Source: Burkholderia sp. GAS332 (GTDB lineage: Bacteria; Pseudomonadota; Gammaproteobacteria; Burkholderiales; Burkholderiaceae). Taken from it: DNA of 64,000 bases. Each line of letters begins with the position of its first letter. Within the stretch, counting starts at the first letter, position 1. The position numbers were made by a program, and so were the translations under genes. The DNA is taken from the NCBI GenBank assembly GCA_900142905.1, contig FSRV01000001.1, forward strand, positions 806,001 to 870,000, written 5' to 3'. The notes below the pieces were generated by a model. It was not told where the DNA came from, made no database searches, and saw only the letters and a program-made list of their open reading frames with translations. This document shows positions 20,049 to 28,077 of the stretch, in pieces.

Positions 20049-20119
20049 CTTAAACACGGCTTAAACGAGGCTTAAAAGCTGGCTTGAAGCGATCTGGCGC
20101 TGCTTAAGACTCTTTTAAG
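20049..20119 (+). promoter_or_regulatory. QseB/PmrA-like boxes upstream of the DegP-type protease
   Basis: CTTAAAC, CTTAAAC and CTTAAAA start at 20049, 20060 and 20071, exactly 11 bases apart. A second pair, CTTAAG at 20103 and TTTAAG at 20114, is also 11 apart. PmrA- and QseB-type regulators are known to bind CTTAA half-sites at this one-turn spacing. The adjacent two-component system is of that type. Confidence 0.65.
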
Positions 20120-20178
20120 CGATGCCACGTACGCTTCATCTCATTCCAAAGCCTCTTTCTCCCAGTCAGGAGTACACG

Positions 20179-21696
20179 ATGAACGCGAAAACCTTGTCCC
20201 GCAGCGCTGTTGCAGTCGCTGTCGCCGTGGCGCTCTCCGCCGGCTATGTGGCGGGGCATCGCGACGTGCCCGCGCCGCAGGTAATCGCGCCGGCGCAGGC
20301 CGCGATGATGCCTGCTGAAGCTGCCGCGAAAACCGGCATCCCTGATTTCTCAGGTCTGGTCGAAACCTACGGCCCGGCTGTCGTCAACATCAGCGCGAAG
20401 CATGTGGTCAAGCAGACTGCGTTGCGCGGCAACAGTGGCAATAGCGCCAACGGCGGCAACCAGTTGCCGATCGATCCGAGCGATCCCTTCTATCAGTTCT
20501 ATAAGCACTTCTTCGGCGGCATGCCGGGCATGCAAGGCGGCGACGGCGGCGATGCGCCCGATCAGCCGAGCGCGAGCCTCGGCTCGGGATTCATCGTCAG
20601 CAGTGACGGCTACATCCTGACCAATGCCCACGTGGTGGACGGCGCGAACGTCGTCACCGTGAAGCTCACCGACAAGCGCGAATTCAAGGCGAAAGTGGTC
20701 GGCGCCGACAAGCAGTCCGACGTCGCCGTGCTGAAGATCGATGCGAGCAATCTGCCGACCGTGAAGATCGGCGATCCGCGTCAGAGCAAGGTCGGCCAGT
20801 GGGTGGTCGCGATCGGCTCGCCTTACGGTTTCGACAACACGGTGACCTCGGGCATCATCAGCGCGAAGTCGCGCTCGCTGCCGAACGAAAACTACACGCC
20901 GTTCATCCAGACCGACGTGCCGGTGAACCCGGGTAACTCGGGTGGCCCGCTGTTTAATCTGCAAGGCGAAGTGATCGGCATCAACTCGATGATCTATTCG
21001 CAGACGGGCGGCTTCCAGGGCCTTTCGTTCGCGATCCCGATCAATGAGGCGATCAAGGTCAAGGACGACCTCGTCAAGACCGGCCATGTGAGCCGCGGAC
21101 GTCTCGGCGTCGCGGTGCAGGGCTTGAACCAGACGCTGGCCGATTCGTTCGGCATGCAGAAGCCGCAAGGCGCACTCGTCAGCTCGGTCGATCCGGGCGG
21201 CCCGGCGGCCAAGGGCGGTCTGCAACCGGGCGACGTGATCCTGTCGGTGAATGGTGAGCCGGTTAGCGACTCGTCGGATCTGCCGTCGCAAGTCGCGAGT
21301 CTGGCGCCGGGCAGCAAGGCCACCGTGCAGGTGTGGCGCGACAAGGCCACCAAGGACCTGACGGTGACGATCGGTTCGTTGTCGGATGCGAAGGTCGCCT
21401 CGGACAAGGCCGATCAGCCGGCCCAGTTGCAAGGCCGTCTGGGCGTGGCGGTGCGGCCGCTGACGCCGGAAGAGAAGAGCAGCGCGTCGGTGTCGCACGG
21501 TCTGCTAGTGCAGCAATCGGGCGGTGCGGCTGAAAACGCCGGCATCGAGCCGGGCGACGTGATTCTGGCGGTCAACGGCCGGCCAGTGTCGAGCGTCGAT
21601 CAGTTGAAGCAGATGATCGCTGGCGCCGGCAACAGCATCGCGTTGCTGATCCAGCGCGATAACGCGCAGATTTTCGTGCCGGTCGATCTCGGCTAA
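20179..21696 (+). CDS. DegP/DegQ/MucD-family periplasmic serine protease
   Basis: This 505-residue Do-type protease and chaperone degrades or holds misfolded envelope proteins. An N-terminal hydrophobic segment (residues 8-24) acts as signal peptide or anchor. The trypsin-like domain has the triad His151 (TNAHVVDGA), Asp181 (QSDVAVLKI) and Ser254 (NPGNSGGPLF), and two PDZ domains follow (about 300-390 and 410-500). The ATG at 20179 has AGGAG at six bases; an upstream in-frame ATG would bury the signal sequence. It follows a two-component system whose predicted boxes lie in its leader. Confidence 0.94.
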   Translation: MNAKTLSRSAVAVAVAVALSAGYVAGHRDVPAPQVIAPAQAAMMPAEAAAKTGIPDFSGLVETYGPAVVNISAKHVVKQTALRGNSGNSANGGNQLPIDPSDPFYQFYKHFFGGMPGMQGGDGGDAPDQPSASLGSGFIVSSDGYILTNAHVVDGANVVTVKLTDKREFKAKVVGADKQSDVAVLKIDASNLPTVKIGDPRQSKVGQWVVAIGSPYGFDNTVTSGIISAKSRSLPNENYTPFIQTDVPVNPGNSGGPLFNLQGEVIGINSMIYSQTGGFQGLSFAIPINEAIKVKDDLVKTGHVSRGRLGVAVQGLNQTLADSFGMQKPQGALVSSVDPGGPAAKGGLQPGDVILSVNGEPVSDSSDLPSQVASLAPGSKATVQVWRDKATKDLTVTIGSLSDAKVASDKADQPAQLQGRLGVAVRPLTPEEKSSASVSHGLLVQQSGGAAENAGIEPGDVILAVNGRPVSSVDQLKQMIAGAGNSIALLIQRDNAQIFVPVDLG

Positions 21697-21725
21697 ACGG
21701 AAATTGAACGCATTGAAGTAACGCG

Positions 21726-21767
21726 TGCCGGTCCTTGCACTTACTGCCGACGGACCGGCATTTTTTT
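21726..21767 (+). terminator. Rho-independent terminator after the DegP-type gene
   Basis: TGCCGGTCC pairs with GGACCGGCA and is followed by seven T, 29 bases after the stop codon. Confidence 0.85.
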
Positions 21768-21931
21768 CACCCGTTTCAAAGCCGTGAGGCAGGGCGCTCT
21801 GCGCCGCGTGGCTTGGCGCAGCAGTGGTTTCCAGACGACGCAAACTGAGCTTGGCATGCAGGTTGCGTCTACCTTGATCCGGACCCACTGAGGGATGCCG
21901 GACGATAAGGGCCTTAAGAAGGAGCGAACCG

Positions 21932-22429
21932 ATGAAAACCCAACGCAATCAGCGAAAGATCGTAGCCGCCGCGGTATGCGCAGCGCTCACGTTCGGTCTG
22001 GCGGGCGGCGCGTATGCGCAGCAGGCGGGCCAGGCGACGGGCGGCACGACCACGGACAGCAGTAGCGCGGGCAATGCCAATGGCGGCGGTATGCCGCAAA
22101 TCCAGCATAGGGGCGATGTCTCGTTCGTCTCCGGCGGCGTCGGTCTTGACGAATCCACGGCGCTGCGGCAAGCGGAAAGCCAGTGGCCGCTGTCGATGCG
22201 CTTTACCGGCCCCGGCTCCGATTTTCTCGCCGACGTCCACGTGCGGATCGTCGACGCGCACGATGGCGATGTACTGACCGCCACCTCGCGCGGTCCGTAT
22301 ATGCTGGTCAAGCTGCGCCCGGGCCGCTACACGGTGCACGCGCAGTACCAGGATCACGATCAGACCAAGGCGGTGACGGTCCCGGCCAAGGGCACGGCCA
22401 AGGCGGCGTTCTACTGGAATACGCAATAA
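21932..22429 (+). CDS. Secreted protein with carboxypeptidase-regulatory-like domain, function unknown
   Basis: This 165-residue protein has a clear Sec signal peptide (basic start, AAAVCAALTFGLAGGAYAQ, cleavage after AYA) and a Gly/Ser/Thr-rich linker. A C-terminal beta-sandwich-like part follows (ADVHVRIVDAHDGDVLTATS, then LVKLRPGRYTVHAQYQD). Phrases like GPYMLVKLRPGRYTV are typical of carboxypeptidase-regulatory-like or peptidase-associated domains in periplasmic proteins. AAGGAG precedes the ATG. No catalytic residues are apparent. Its neighbours suggest an envelope role, but that is inference. Confidence 0.75.
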   Translation: MKTQRNQRKIVAAAVCAALTFGLAGGAYAQQAGQATGGTTTDSSSAGNANGGGMPQIQHRGDVSFVSGGVGLDESTALRQAESQWPLSMRFTGPGSDFLADVHVRIVDAHDGDVLTATSRGPYMLVKLRPGRYTVHAQYQDHDQTKAVTVPAKGTAKAAFYWNTQ

Positions 22430-22592
22430 GCGTCCCACCTTCTTGAGCGGCACCGGGCGAGACGCCCCGGCGGCATTCAGGAAGGTCGCGCAATCGGCAG
22501 AAGTTTGGCCGATAATGAAGCCACGGGCACCCCCGTGGCTTTACTATTTACACGACCGCACAGCGAGCGACACCCCACCCCGGAGCCGAGAC

Positions 22593-22985
22593 ATGAGCGA
22601 TGCCCCGACACCCCACGGACACCCCGTCGCAGGCACGGGCGGGCACACCATCGCGATCAGCGGCAACCACCACCGGGTGCGGGTGATTCATGGCGGCGTG
22701 ACCATGGCCGACACCCAGGCGGGACTCACCCTGACGGAAACCGGTCTGGCGGACGTGTTCTACTTCCCGCGTGACGACGTCAACATGGCGCGCCTCGAAC
22801 GCTCAACCCATACTTCGCACTGCCCGTTCAAGGGCGAGGCTTCCTACTTTCATTTGCGCACCGAAGACGGCCTGATCGAAAACGCCGTATGGAGCTATGA
22901 GACGCCGCTCGAGCCGGCGGTAAGAATAAAAGGGTATCTCGCGTTTTACGCATCGCGCGTCGACCGCATCGATCAGACGTCCTGA
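22593..22985 (+). CDS. DUF427-family protein
   Basis: This 130-residue protein shows the DUF427 pattern: an early beta stretch (RVRVIHGGVTMADT), the central YFPRDDVNMARLERSTHTSHCPFKG block (conserved HCPFKG), and WSYETPLEPAVRIKGYLAFY at the end. The family is small, cytoplasmic and of unknown biochemical role. The ATG at 22593 begins a typical N-terminus; the frame is open upstream but unlike the family. It is followed after 32 bases by the CoxG-like gene, so the two may be cotranscribed. Confidence 0.82.
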   Translation: MSDAPTPHGHPVAGTGGHTIAISGNHHRVRVIHGGVTMADTQAGLTLTETGLADVFYFPRDDVNMARLERSTHTSHCPFKGEASYFHLRTEDGLIENAVWSYETPLEPAVRIKGYLAFYASRVDRIDQTS

Positions 22986-23017
22986 CCGGCTGTCGCGCGT
23001 TCATCGGGGAGGCTGCC

Positions 23018-23779
23018 ATGGAAGTGAACGACGCGTTACGGATTCCGCTTGCGCCGTCCGACGTTTGGGACGCGTTGCAGGACCTCGCCTTGTTGCGTGC
23101 CAGCCTCGACAACTGCGAGTCGTTCACACGGCTTGGCCACGGCGAATATGCGCTCGCCATGACGGTGCCGCTCGGGCCGTTGCGCGCGCGTTACGAAGCG
23201 CGTGCCCATGTCGCCGGGCAGGATTCCGGACCGGCGGACGCGCAGCGCCGCACCATCAACTTCAAGGCGCGAGCCGAGGGCATCGGCGCGTTGCGCGGAC
23301 AGATCGAAGTGAGATTGCGCGCCGACGATGGCTCGCATGGCATCGGCAGGGAGCGCGGCACGCGGATCGATTACACGATCTGGGCGACCTCGTCGGGTCC
23401 GCTCGCCGAACTGCCTACCCGCCAGCTTGAAAACGCGCTGCATCAACTGGCTGACGATTTTTTCGACGAGTTTGGCGCGGTCGTTCGCGCCAAGCATGGG
23501 CAAGGGCCGAACCGTGTGCGCGGTTCGGCGGCGCGGCGGCAGCATGTGTTTCTGCGGCCGATCACGCTCGGTGGCATGGCCCGGCGAATCCGCCCGGATC
23601 ATGGCAATGCGCTGACCGGGCGGGCGGCGAGCGCGGCGCATGGGGTATCCCACGGCGTGTCGCATGGGGTCTCGCGTCACGAGTCCGGTCCGCATGTGGT
23701 TCCGAACTGGGCTTGGGCGGCGATGATTTTTCTGGTGGCACTGCTCTTGTATGTGGCGCGCTGGATTAGCGAACACTGA
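23018..23779 (+). CDS. CoxG-like SRPBCC-family protein with C-terminal membrane anchor
   Basis: This 253-residue protein has an N-terminal SRPBCC (START-like) domain at residues 1-150, of the carbon monoxide dehydrogenase subunit G group (PLAPSDVWDALQDLALLRAS; LPTRQLENALHQLADDFFDEF). A low-complexity linker with three HGVS repeats (about 217-229) and a C-terminal membrane helix (WAWAAMIFLVALLLYVARW) follow. CoxG proteins tether molybdenum hydroxylases to the membrane, but no such hydroxylase genes are present in this window, so its partner is unknown. Confidence 0.8.
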   Translation: MEVNDALRIPLAPSDVWDALQDLALLRASLDNCESFTRLGHGEYALAMTVPLGPLRARYEARAHVAGQDSGPADAQRRTINFKARAEGIGALRGQIEVRLRADDGSHGIGRERGTRIDYTIWATSSGPLAELPTRQLENALHQLADDFFDEFGAVVRAKHGQGPNRVRGSAARRQHVFLRPITLGGMARRIRPDHGNALTGRAASAAHGVSHGVSHGVSRHESGPHVVPNWAWAAMIFLVALLLYVARWISEH

Positions 23780-23842
23780 GGGCCTGGCCTCGCGCGCCGC
23801 TGTCGTGCCAGCGCGACTACGAAATCCTGGTGGATTCCTACG

Positions 23843-23867
23843 AAACGCCGTCGGCCACACGGCGTTT
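23843..23867. terminator. Bidirectional terminator between convergent genes
   Basis: A perfect 9-bp stem (AAACGCCGT / ACGGCGTTT) with a seven-base loop lies between the CoxG-like gene and the convergent GlxA-type regulator, with A- and T-ends on opposite strands. Confidence 0.6.
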
Positions 23868-23899
23868 GCAACCCCTGAACGCGCCGGTCTAGCCCGCGC

Positions 23900-24895
23900 T
23901 CAAACGCCGCGAAATTCCCGCCGCCATGCCGACGGCGAGGTGCGGAACGCCTCCGCGAAATGTTGCCGTAGCGAGGCGGTCGAGCCGAAACCCGCAATCC
24001 CCGCAATCGCTTCCACCGACTCATCCGAGCTTTCCAGCAGTTGCTGCGCGCGGGCGAGCCGCTGCGTCAGCAGCCAGGCGCCGACGGTCGTGCCGGTGGC
24101 GAGCCGGAAACGCCGCGTAAAAGTGCGGCGGCTCATCAAGGCGCGCTCGGCGAGCGTATCGAGCGTATGCGGCGCATCCAGATTCCCACTCACCCACTCG
24201 AGCAGACAAGACAGGCGGTCCCCGCGTACGTTCGGCGCCACCGGCTGCTGAATGTATTGCGCCTGGCCACCCTGCCGATGCGGCGGGACCACCAGCCGGC
24301 GCGCGACATAGTTCGCCGCCTGCGCGCCGCACATCTTGCGCAGCACATGCAGGCAGCAGTCGAGGCCGGCGGCGGTGCCGGCCGAGGTCAGCACGTTGCC
24401 GTCGTCCACATAGAGCACATCGGGATCGAGCCGCACGCGCGGAAAGCGGCGCGCGAAGTCGTCCGCCCATGCCCAGTGGGTCGACGCCGGCCGGTTGTCG
24501 AGCATGCCGGTGGCAGCCAGCACGAACGCGCCGAGGCACAGCCCGACCAGTTGGGCGCCGCGTGCATGGGCGGCGCACAGTGCGTCGAGCAGGGCGGCGG
24601 GTGGCATCTCGTTCGGATCGCGCCAGCTCGGCACGATGATCGTGTTCGCATCGGCGAGTGCTTCGAGTCCATGCGTGACGGCGATCGAGAAGCCGGCGGT
24701 GGTGGTCAGGACGCCGCTCTCGGCAGCGCAGACGCGAAAGTCGAAATCGGGCAAGCCGCCGTCGCTGCGGTCCTCGCCGAACACCACGCACGGTACCGAA
24801 AGATGGAACGGGTTGATGCGGTCGAACGCGACGACCGCGACGATGTGGCGGGGCGCGTCGTCGCGCGCCGCAGTGGAGGAGGTGAGGGTAGCCAT
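23900..24895 (-). CDS. GlxA-family transcriptional regulator (DJ-1/PfpI plus AraC DNA-binding domain)
   Basis: This 331-residue regulator has an N-terminal class I amidotransferase-like domain (residues about 15-190, with LVGLCLGAFVLAATGML around the nucleophile-elbow position) and a C-terminal AraC/XylS double helix-turn-helix (LDTLAERALMSRRTFTRRF and VEAIAGIAGFGSTASLRQHF). ATG at 24895 was chosen; the longer frame would need a TTG. It is divergent from an isochorismatase-like hydrolase, which is its probable target. A CAACGATG direct repeat (24920 and 24931) lies just upstream. Confidence 0.9.
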   Translation of the reverse strand: MATLTSSTAARDDAPRHIVAVVAFDRINPFHLSVPCVVFGEDRSDGGLPDFDFRVCAAESGVLTTTAGFSIAVTHGLEALADANTIIVPSWRDPNEMPPAALLDALCAAHARGAQLVGLCLGAFVLAATGMLDNRPASTHWAWADDFARRFPRVRLDPDVLYVDDGNVLTSAGTAAGLDCCLHVLRKMCGAQAANYVARRLVVPPHRQGGQAQYIQQPVAPNVRGDRLSCLLEWVSGNLDAPHTLDTLAERALMSRRTFTRRFRLATGTTVGAWLLTQRLARAQQLLESSDESVEAIAGIAGFGSTASLRQHFAEAFRTSPSAWRREFRGV

Positions 24896-25076
24896 CAGCC
24901 GCAGTCGCCCTATGAAATTCAACGATGATCCAACGATGGCCCGATTCTAGCGAATATTGTCATTCGGGTCGCTATCGGCAAAACGGCGGTGAGCGAACAA
25001 TGCATCCATCGCCGCTGCCTATGCAGCGCCCATCCCGGGCCACGCAGCGCGAGCCTTATCTGACAGGAGTCTTGCC

Positions 25077-25709
25077 ATGACTACACCGCGCCGCGCGCTG
25101 ATCGTTATCGACGTGCAGAACGAATACGTGACAGGCGATCTGCCGATCGAATATCCGAATGTGCAAACCTCGCTGGCGAACGTTGGCCGCGCGATGGACG
25201 CGGCGCGCGCTGCCGGCGTGCCGGTGGTGGTGGTGCAGCATTTCTCGTCGGCCGGCTCGCCGGTGTTCGCGCGCGGCAGCGAAGGCGCCGAGCTGCATCC
25301 GGTGGTGGGCACGCGGGCACACGATCACTATATTGAGAAGTCGATGGCGAGCGCCTTTGCCGGCACTGATCTCGCCGATTGGCTGGCCGCACAGCAGATC
25401 GACACGCTGACGATCGTCGGCTACATGACGCACAACTGCGACGCGTCGACGATCAACCGCGCGTGGCATGCGGGGCTTACCGTCGAATTTCTGCACGACG
25501 CAACCGGCTCGCTGCCCTATGAGAACAGCGCGGGCTTTGCCAGCGCGCAGGAGATCCACCGGGTTTTCAGCGTGGTCTTGCAGTCGAACTTCGCGGCGGT
25601 GGCGAGTACCGAGCAGTGGATCGCGGCGGTGCAGGGTGGTACGCCGCTTGAGCTCGGCGATATCTACTCGTCGAATCAGAAGGCGCGGGCGCGGCGGGTT
25701 GCCGCATAA
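25077..25709 (+). CDS. Isochorismatase-like cysteine hydrolase
   Basis: This 210-residue member of the cysteine hydrolase superfamily has the predicted triad Asp12 (IVIDVQNEY), Lys88 (YIEKSMASAF) and Cys121 (GYMTHNCDAST), with the cis-peptide-type loop before the cysteine. Members hydrolyse amide or ester bonds (nicotinamide, carbamoylsarcosine, isochorismate and others). The substrate cannot be told here. CAGGAG precedes the ATG. It is divergently transcribed from the GlxA-type regulator and ends at a long palindromic terminator. Confidence 0.88.
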   Translation: MTTPRRALIVIDVQNEYVTGDLPIEYPNVQTSLANVGRAMDAARAAGVPVVVVQHFSSAGSPVFARGSEGAELHPVVGTRAHDHYIEKSMASAFAGTDLADWLAAQQIDTLTIVGYMTHNCDASTINRAWHAGLTVEFLHDATGSLPYENSAGFASAQEIHRVFSVVLQSNFAAVASTEQWIAAVQGGTPLELGDIYSSNQKARARRVAA

Positions 25710-25729
25710 GTATCTATCTAGTTAGTCTG

Positions 25730-25769
25730 ACCAGGTAACCGGGCGGCCGGCGCCGCCCGGTTACCTGGT
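25730..25769. terminator. 18-bp perfect inverted repeat between convergent genes
   Basis: Arms 25730-25747 and 25752-25769 (ACCAGGTAACCGGGCGGC and its complement) surround a four-base loop. The right arm includes the stop codon of the TetR gene (25761-25763). No T-run is present, but the stem is very strong and sits where the hydrolase and TetR genes meet, so it probably terminates both. Confidence 0.65.
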
Positions 25770-26396
25770 GCGCAACGCCGGACTCAGCCGCAGCGCATCG
25801 AACATCCCTTCAACCATTTGCTCCGCATGCTTGCCGAAATCGGTCGCCTCCGGCAGAAACAGCATGTCGCGCAGCGAGCCGCTGACGAACGCATGCACCA
25901 TTGCCGCCGCGATCCGGGTGTCGAGATCGGCCGGCAGTTGCCCTTTGGAGATCGCATTGCGTAGGCCGCCTTCGATCTTCTTGAGCCCTTCACGCATATT
26001 GGTTTGATAGCGGACCATCACCGGCCCCATCTCTTCGACCAGCTCGCACTTCAGAAAGAGGATGTCGAACACTCGCCGGCGGCGCGGGTCGTTGGCGGTG
26101 TCGCGCAGGCAGACCGTGCAGATTTCCATCAGGCGCCCGAGTGGGTCGGGCTCATTGGGGTTTTGCGAGGCCGCCTTGAGTTCGTCCAGCGGCAGCAGCA
26201 CGCGGTCAAACATTTCGGTAAACAGGTCGCTTTTGTGCGCGAAATGCCAATAGATTGCGCCGCGCGTGACGCCGGCGGCCTGCGCGATATCAGCGAGCGA
26301 CGTGCGCGATACGCCCTTCTCGAAAAACACGCGCTCGGCCGCGTCGAGAATGCTGTTGCGCGTCTCCTGCGCCTCTTCTTTGGTTCTTCTGACCAT
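25761..26396 (-). CDS. TetR-family repressor of RND efflux (AcrR/BpeR/AmrR type)
   Basis: This 211-residue repressor has an N-terminal helix-turn-helix (residues about 10-56: NSILDAAERVFFEKG, SLADIAQAAGVTRGAIYWHF) of the AcrR-TtgR group and a C-terminal ligand domain. The start at 26396 (MVRRTKEEAQETR) matches the family; the open frame upstream is intergenic. It is divergent from the RND pump operon, and an AcrR-type palindrome overlaps the pump promoter at 26531-26559, so it very probably represses the pump until a toxic ligand binds. Confidence 0.92.
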   Translation of the reverse strand: MVRRTKEEAQETRNSILDAAERVFFEKGVSRTSLADIAQAAGVTRGAIYWHFAHKSDLFTEMFDRVLLPLDELKAASQNPNEPDPLGRLMEICTVCLRDTANDPRRRRVFDILFLKCELVEEMGPVMVRYQTNMREGLKKIEGGLRNAISKGQLPADLDTRIAAAMVHAFVSGSLRDMLFLPEATDFGKHAEQMVEGMFDALRLSPALRTR

Positions 26397-26530
26397 ATGG
26401 GTGTGACCTGCCCTGATTGTGGGGTTTTCCCGGGCGCTTTTAAGTACGCTCGATGACAATCTGTCTGCGGTTTACGCAAATATTGAACCGATCTTGCAGG
26501 CCCCCCGCCTGCAAAGATGTAAACGCACTT

Positions 26531-26559
26531 TTACATGCATTCATGGATGTATATATAAT
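26531..26559 (+). promoter_or_regulatory. Efflux operon promoter with overlapping AcrR-type operator
   Basis: TTACAT (26531-26536) and TATAAT (26554-26559) are 17 bases apart. The 24-base element at 26532-26555 begins TACATGCATT and ends ATGTATATA. By eye it matches the E. coli acrAB operator (TACATACATT...ATGTATGTA) at about 19 of 24 positions and is itself nearly palindromic. An adjoining inverted repeat, ATGTAAA/TTTACAT, spans 26517-26536. Two further hairpin arms, TTGCAGGC/GCCTGCAA, lie at 26494-26514. The start codon of the adaptor gene is about 270 bases downstream. Confidence 0.8.
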
Positions 26560-26826
26560 AGCATCCCACGATCGGATAGCCCAAGCCGTGACGACCGGTT
26601 AATATCCGTCACTGTTGCCTTTCAAAACGCTATTGCGCCGTGCCGGGACGGGCGGCGCCGTGCGGCATTTCCCCGGTATGGCGCATTTCGCTCAGGATGC
26701 CCCTGCAGGTGCGGTTTGCATCCACGGGCTTCCGGTCAAGCGTCGCAAGACGCCTGTGTGCGCTGTCGTCCCCGGGGTAGGGATGCGCGCACTTTTTCAT
26801 TCTCAGTCTTTGACAGAGGTCGCTCC

Positions 26827-28059
26827 ATGCGCGTCGAACGGGTTCCATTCCGCTTAATCAGTGCCGCGACGGCTGCCGTATTGCTGGCAGCGTGCGGACC
26901 AAAACAATCTGCCCCGCCGCAACAAACGCCCGAAGTTGGCGTCGTCACCGTCCAGCCGACGGCTGTGCCCGTCGTCACCGAACTGCCGGGCCGCACCAGT
27001 GCTTTCCTCGTCGCGCAAGTGCGTGCACGGGTCGACGGCATCGTGCTGCGCCGCGAATTCACCGAAGGTGACCAGGTCAAGGCCGGCCAGCGTCTGTACA
27101 AGATCGATCCGGCGCCGTACATCGCCGCGCTGAATAGCGCGAAGGCAACGCTGGCGAAGGCGCAGGCCAACCTCGCGACGACCACTGCGCAAGCCAACCG
27201 CTACAAGGTGCTGGTTGCCGCGAACGCGGTCAGCAAGCAGGACTACGACAACGCGGTGGCCGCTGAAGGCCAGGCCGCGGCTGACGTCGCCTCGGGCAAG
27301 GCAGCGGTCGATACGGCGCAGATCAACCTCGGCTACACCGACGTGACCTCGCCGGTGACCGGCCAGATCGGCATCTCGCAAGTCACGCCGGGCGCTTATG
27401 TGCAGGCGAGCGCCGCCACGCTGATGTCCACGGTCCAGCAACTCGACCCGGTCTACGTGGACCTGACGCAATCGAGCCTCGACGGTCTGAAACTGCGCCG
27501 CGAAGTGCAGGAAGGGCGGTTGAAGACGACCGGCCCGGATGCCGCGAAGGTCTCGCTGATTCTCGAAGACGGCCGCACCTATTCGGAAAAGGGCAAGCTT
27601 CAGTTCACCGACGTAACGGTCGACCAGGGCACCGGCTCCGTGACGGTTCGCGCGATCTTCAAGAACGCGGACAAGGTGCTGCTGCCGGGTATGTTCGTGC
27701 GCGCCAGGATCGAGGAAGGCGTGAACGACAACGCGCTCGTCGTGCCGCAAGTCGGCATCACGCATGACCAGAAGGGTACGCCGACTGCGCTGGTGGTCGG
27801 CGATGACAACAAGGTTGTGCTGCGCCAACTGGTTACGTTGGGCACGTACGGTTCGAACTGGGTGGTCGAGAGTGGCCTGAAGGCCGGCGACCGCGTGATT
27901 GTCCAGGGCACCGACAAGGCGCATCCGGGGCAGCAGGTCAAGGCCGTTGCCGCGCAACTTCCCGCCACACCCGCTTCCGACGCATCCGCTCAGGGTACGC
28001 CGGCCGCCAGCGGTGCTTCGCAGACGGCGCAACCCGCTTCTGCTGCATCGGGCGCGTAA
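26827..28059 (+). CDS. RND efflux periplasmic adaptor lipoprotein (AcrA/BpeA type)
   Basis: This 410-residue membrane fusion protein links the RND pump to the outer-membrane channel. A lipoprotein signal peptide ends in LLAACG (Cys23). The lipoyl-like and barrel portion starts at about residue 45 (VVTELPGRTSAFLVAQVRAR) and is split by a coiled-coil hairpin (residues about 95-150, ALNSAKATLAKAQANLATTT). The C-terminus is Ala/Ser/Pro-rich. It is first of a three-gene operon with permease and channel. Gene order and resemblance suggest the BpeAB-OprB system of Burkholderia; AmrAB-OprA is the alternative. Confidence 0.94.
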   Translation: MRVERVPFRLISAATAAVLLAACGPKQSAPPQQTPEVGVVTVQPTAVPVVTELPGRTSAFLVAQVRARVDGIVLRREFTEGDQVKAGQRLYKIDPAPYIAALNSAKATLAKAQANLATTTAQANRYKVLVAANAVSKQDYDNAVAAEGQAAADVASGKAAVDTAQINLGYTDVTSPVTGQIGISQVTPGAYVQASAATLMSTVQQLDPVYVDLTQSSLDGLKLRREVQEGRLKTTGPDAAKVSLILEDGRTYSEKGKLQFTDVTVDQGTGSVTVRAIFKNADKVLLPGMFVRARIEEGVNDNALVVPQVGITHDQKGTPTALVVGDDNKVVLRQLVTLGTYGSNWVVESGLKAGDRVIVQGTDKAHPGQQVKAVAAQLPATPASDASAQGTPAASGASQTAQPASAASGA

Positions 28060-28077
28060 TAACAGGGAGCCCGCCAC

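Noticed and set aside
22443..22592. Upstream extension of the DUF427 gene by 50 codons
   Set aside because: The extension has no resemblance to the family, and the internal ATG at 22593 gives a normal N-terminus.
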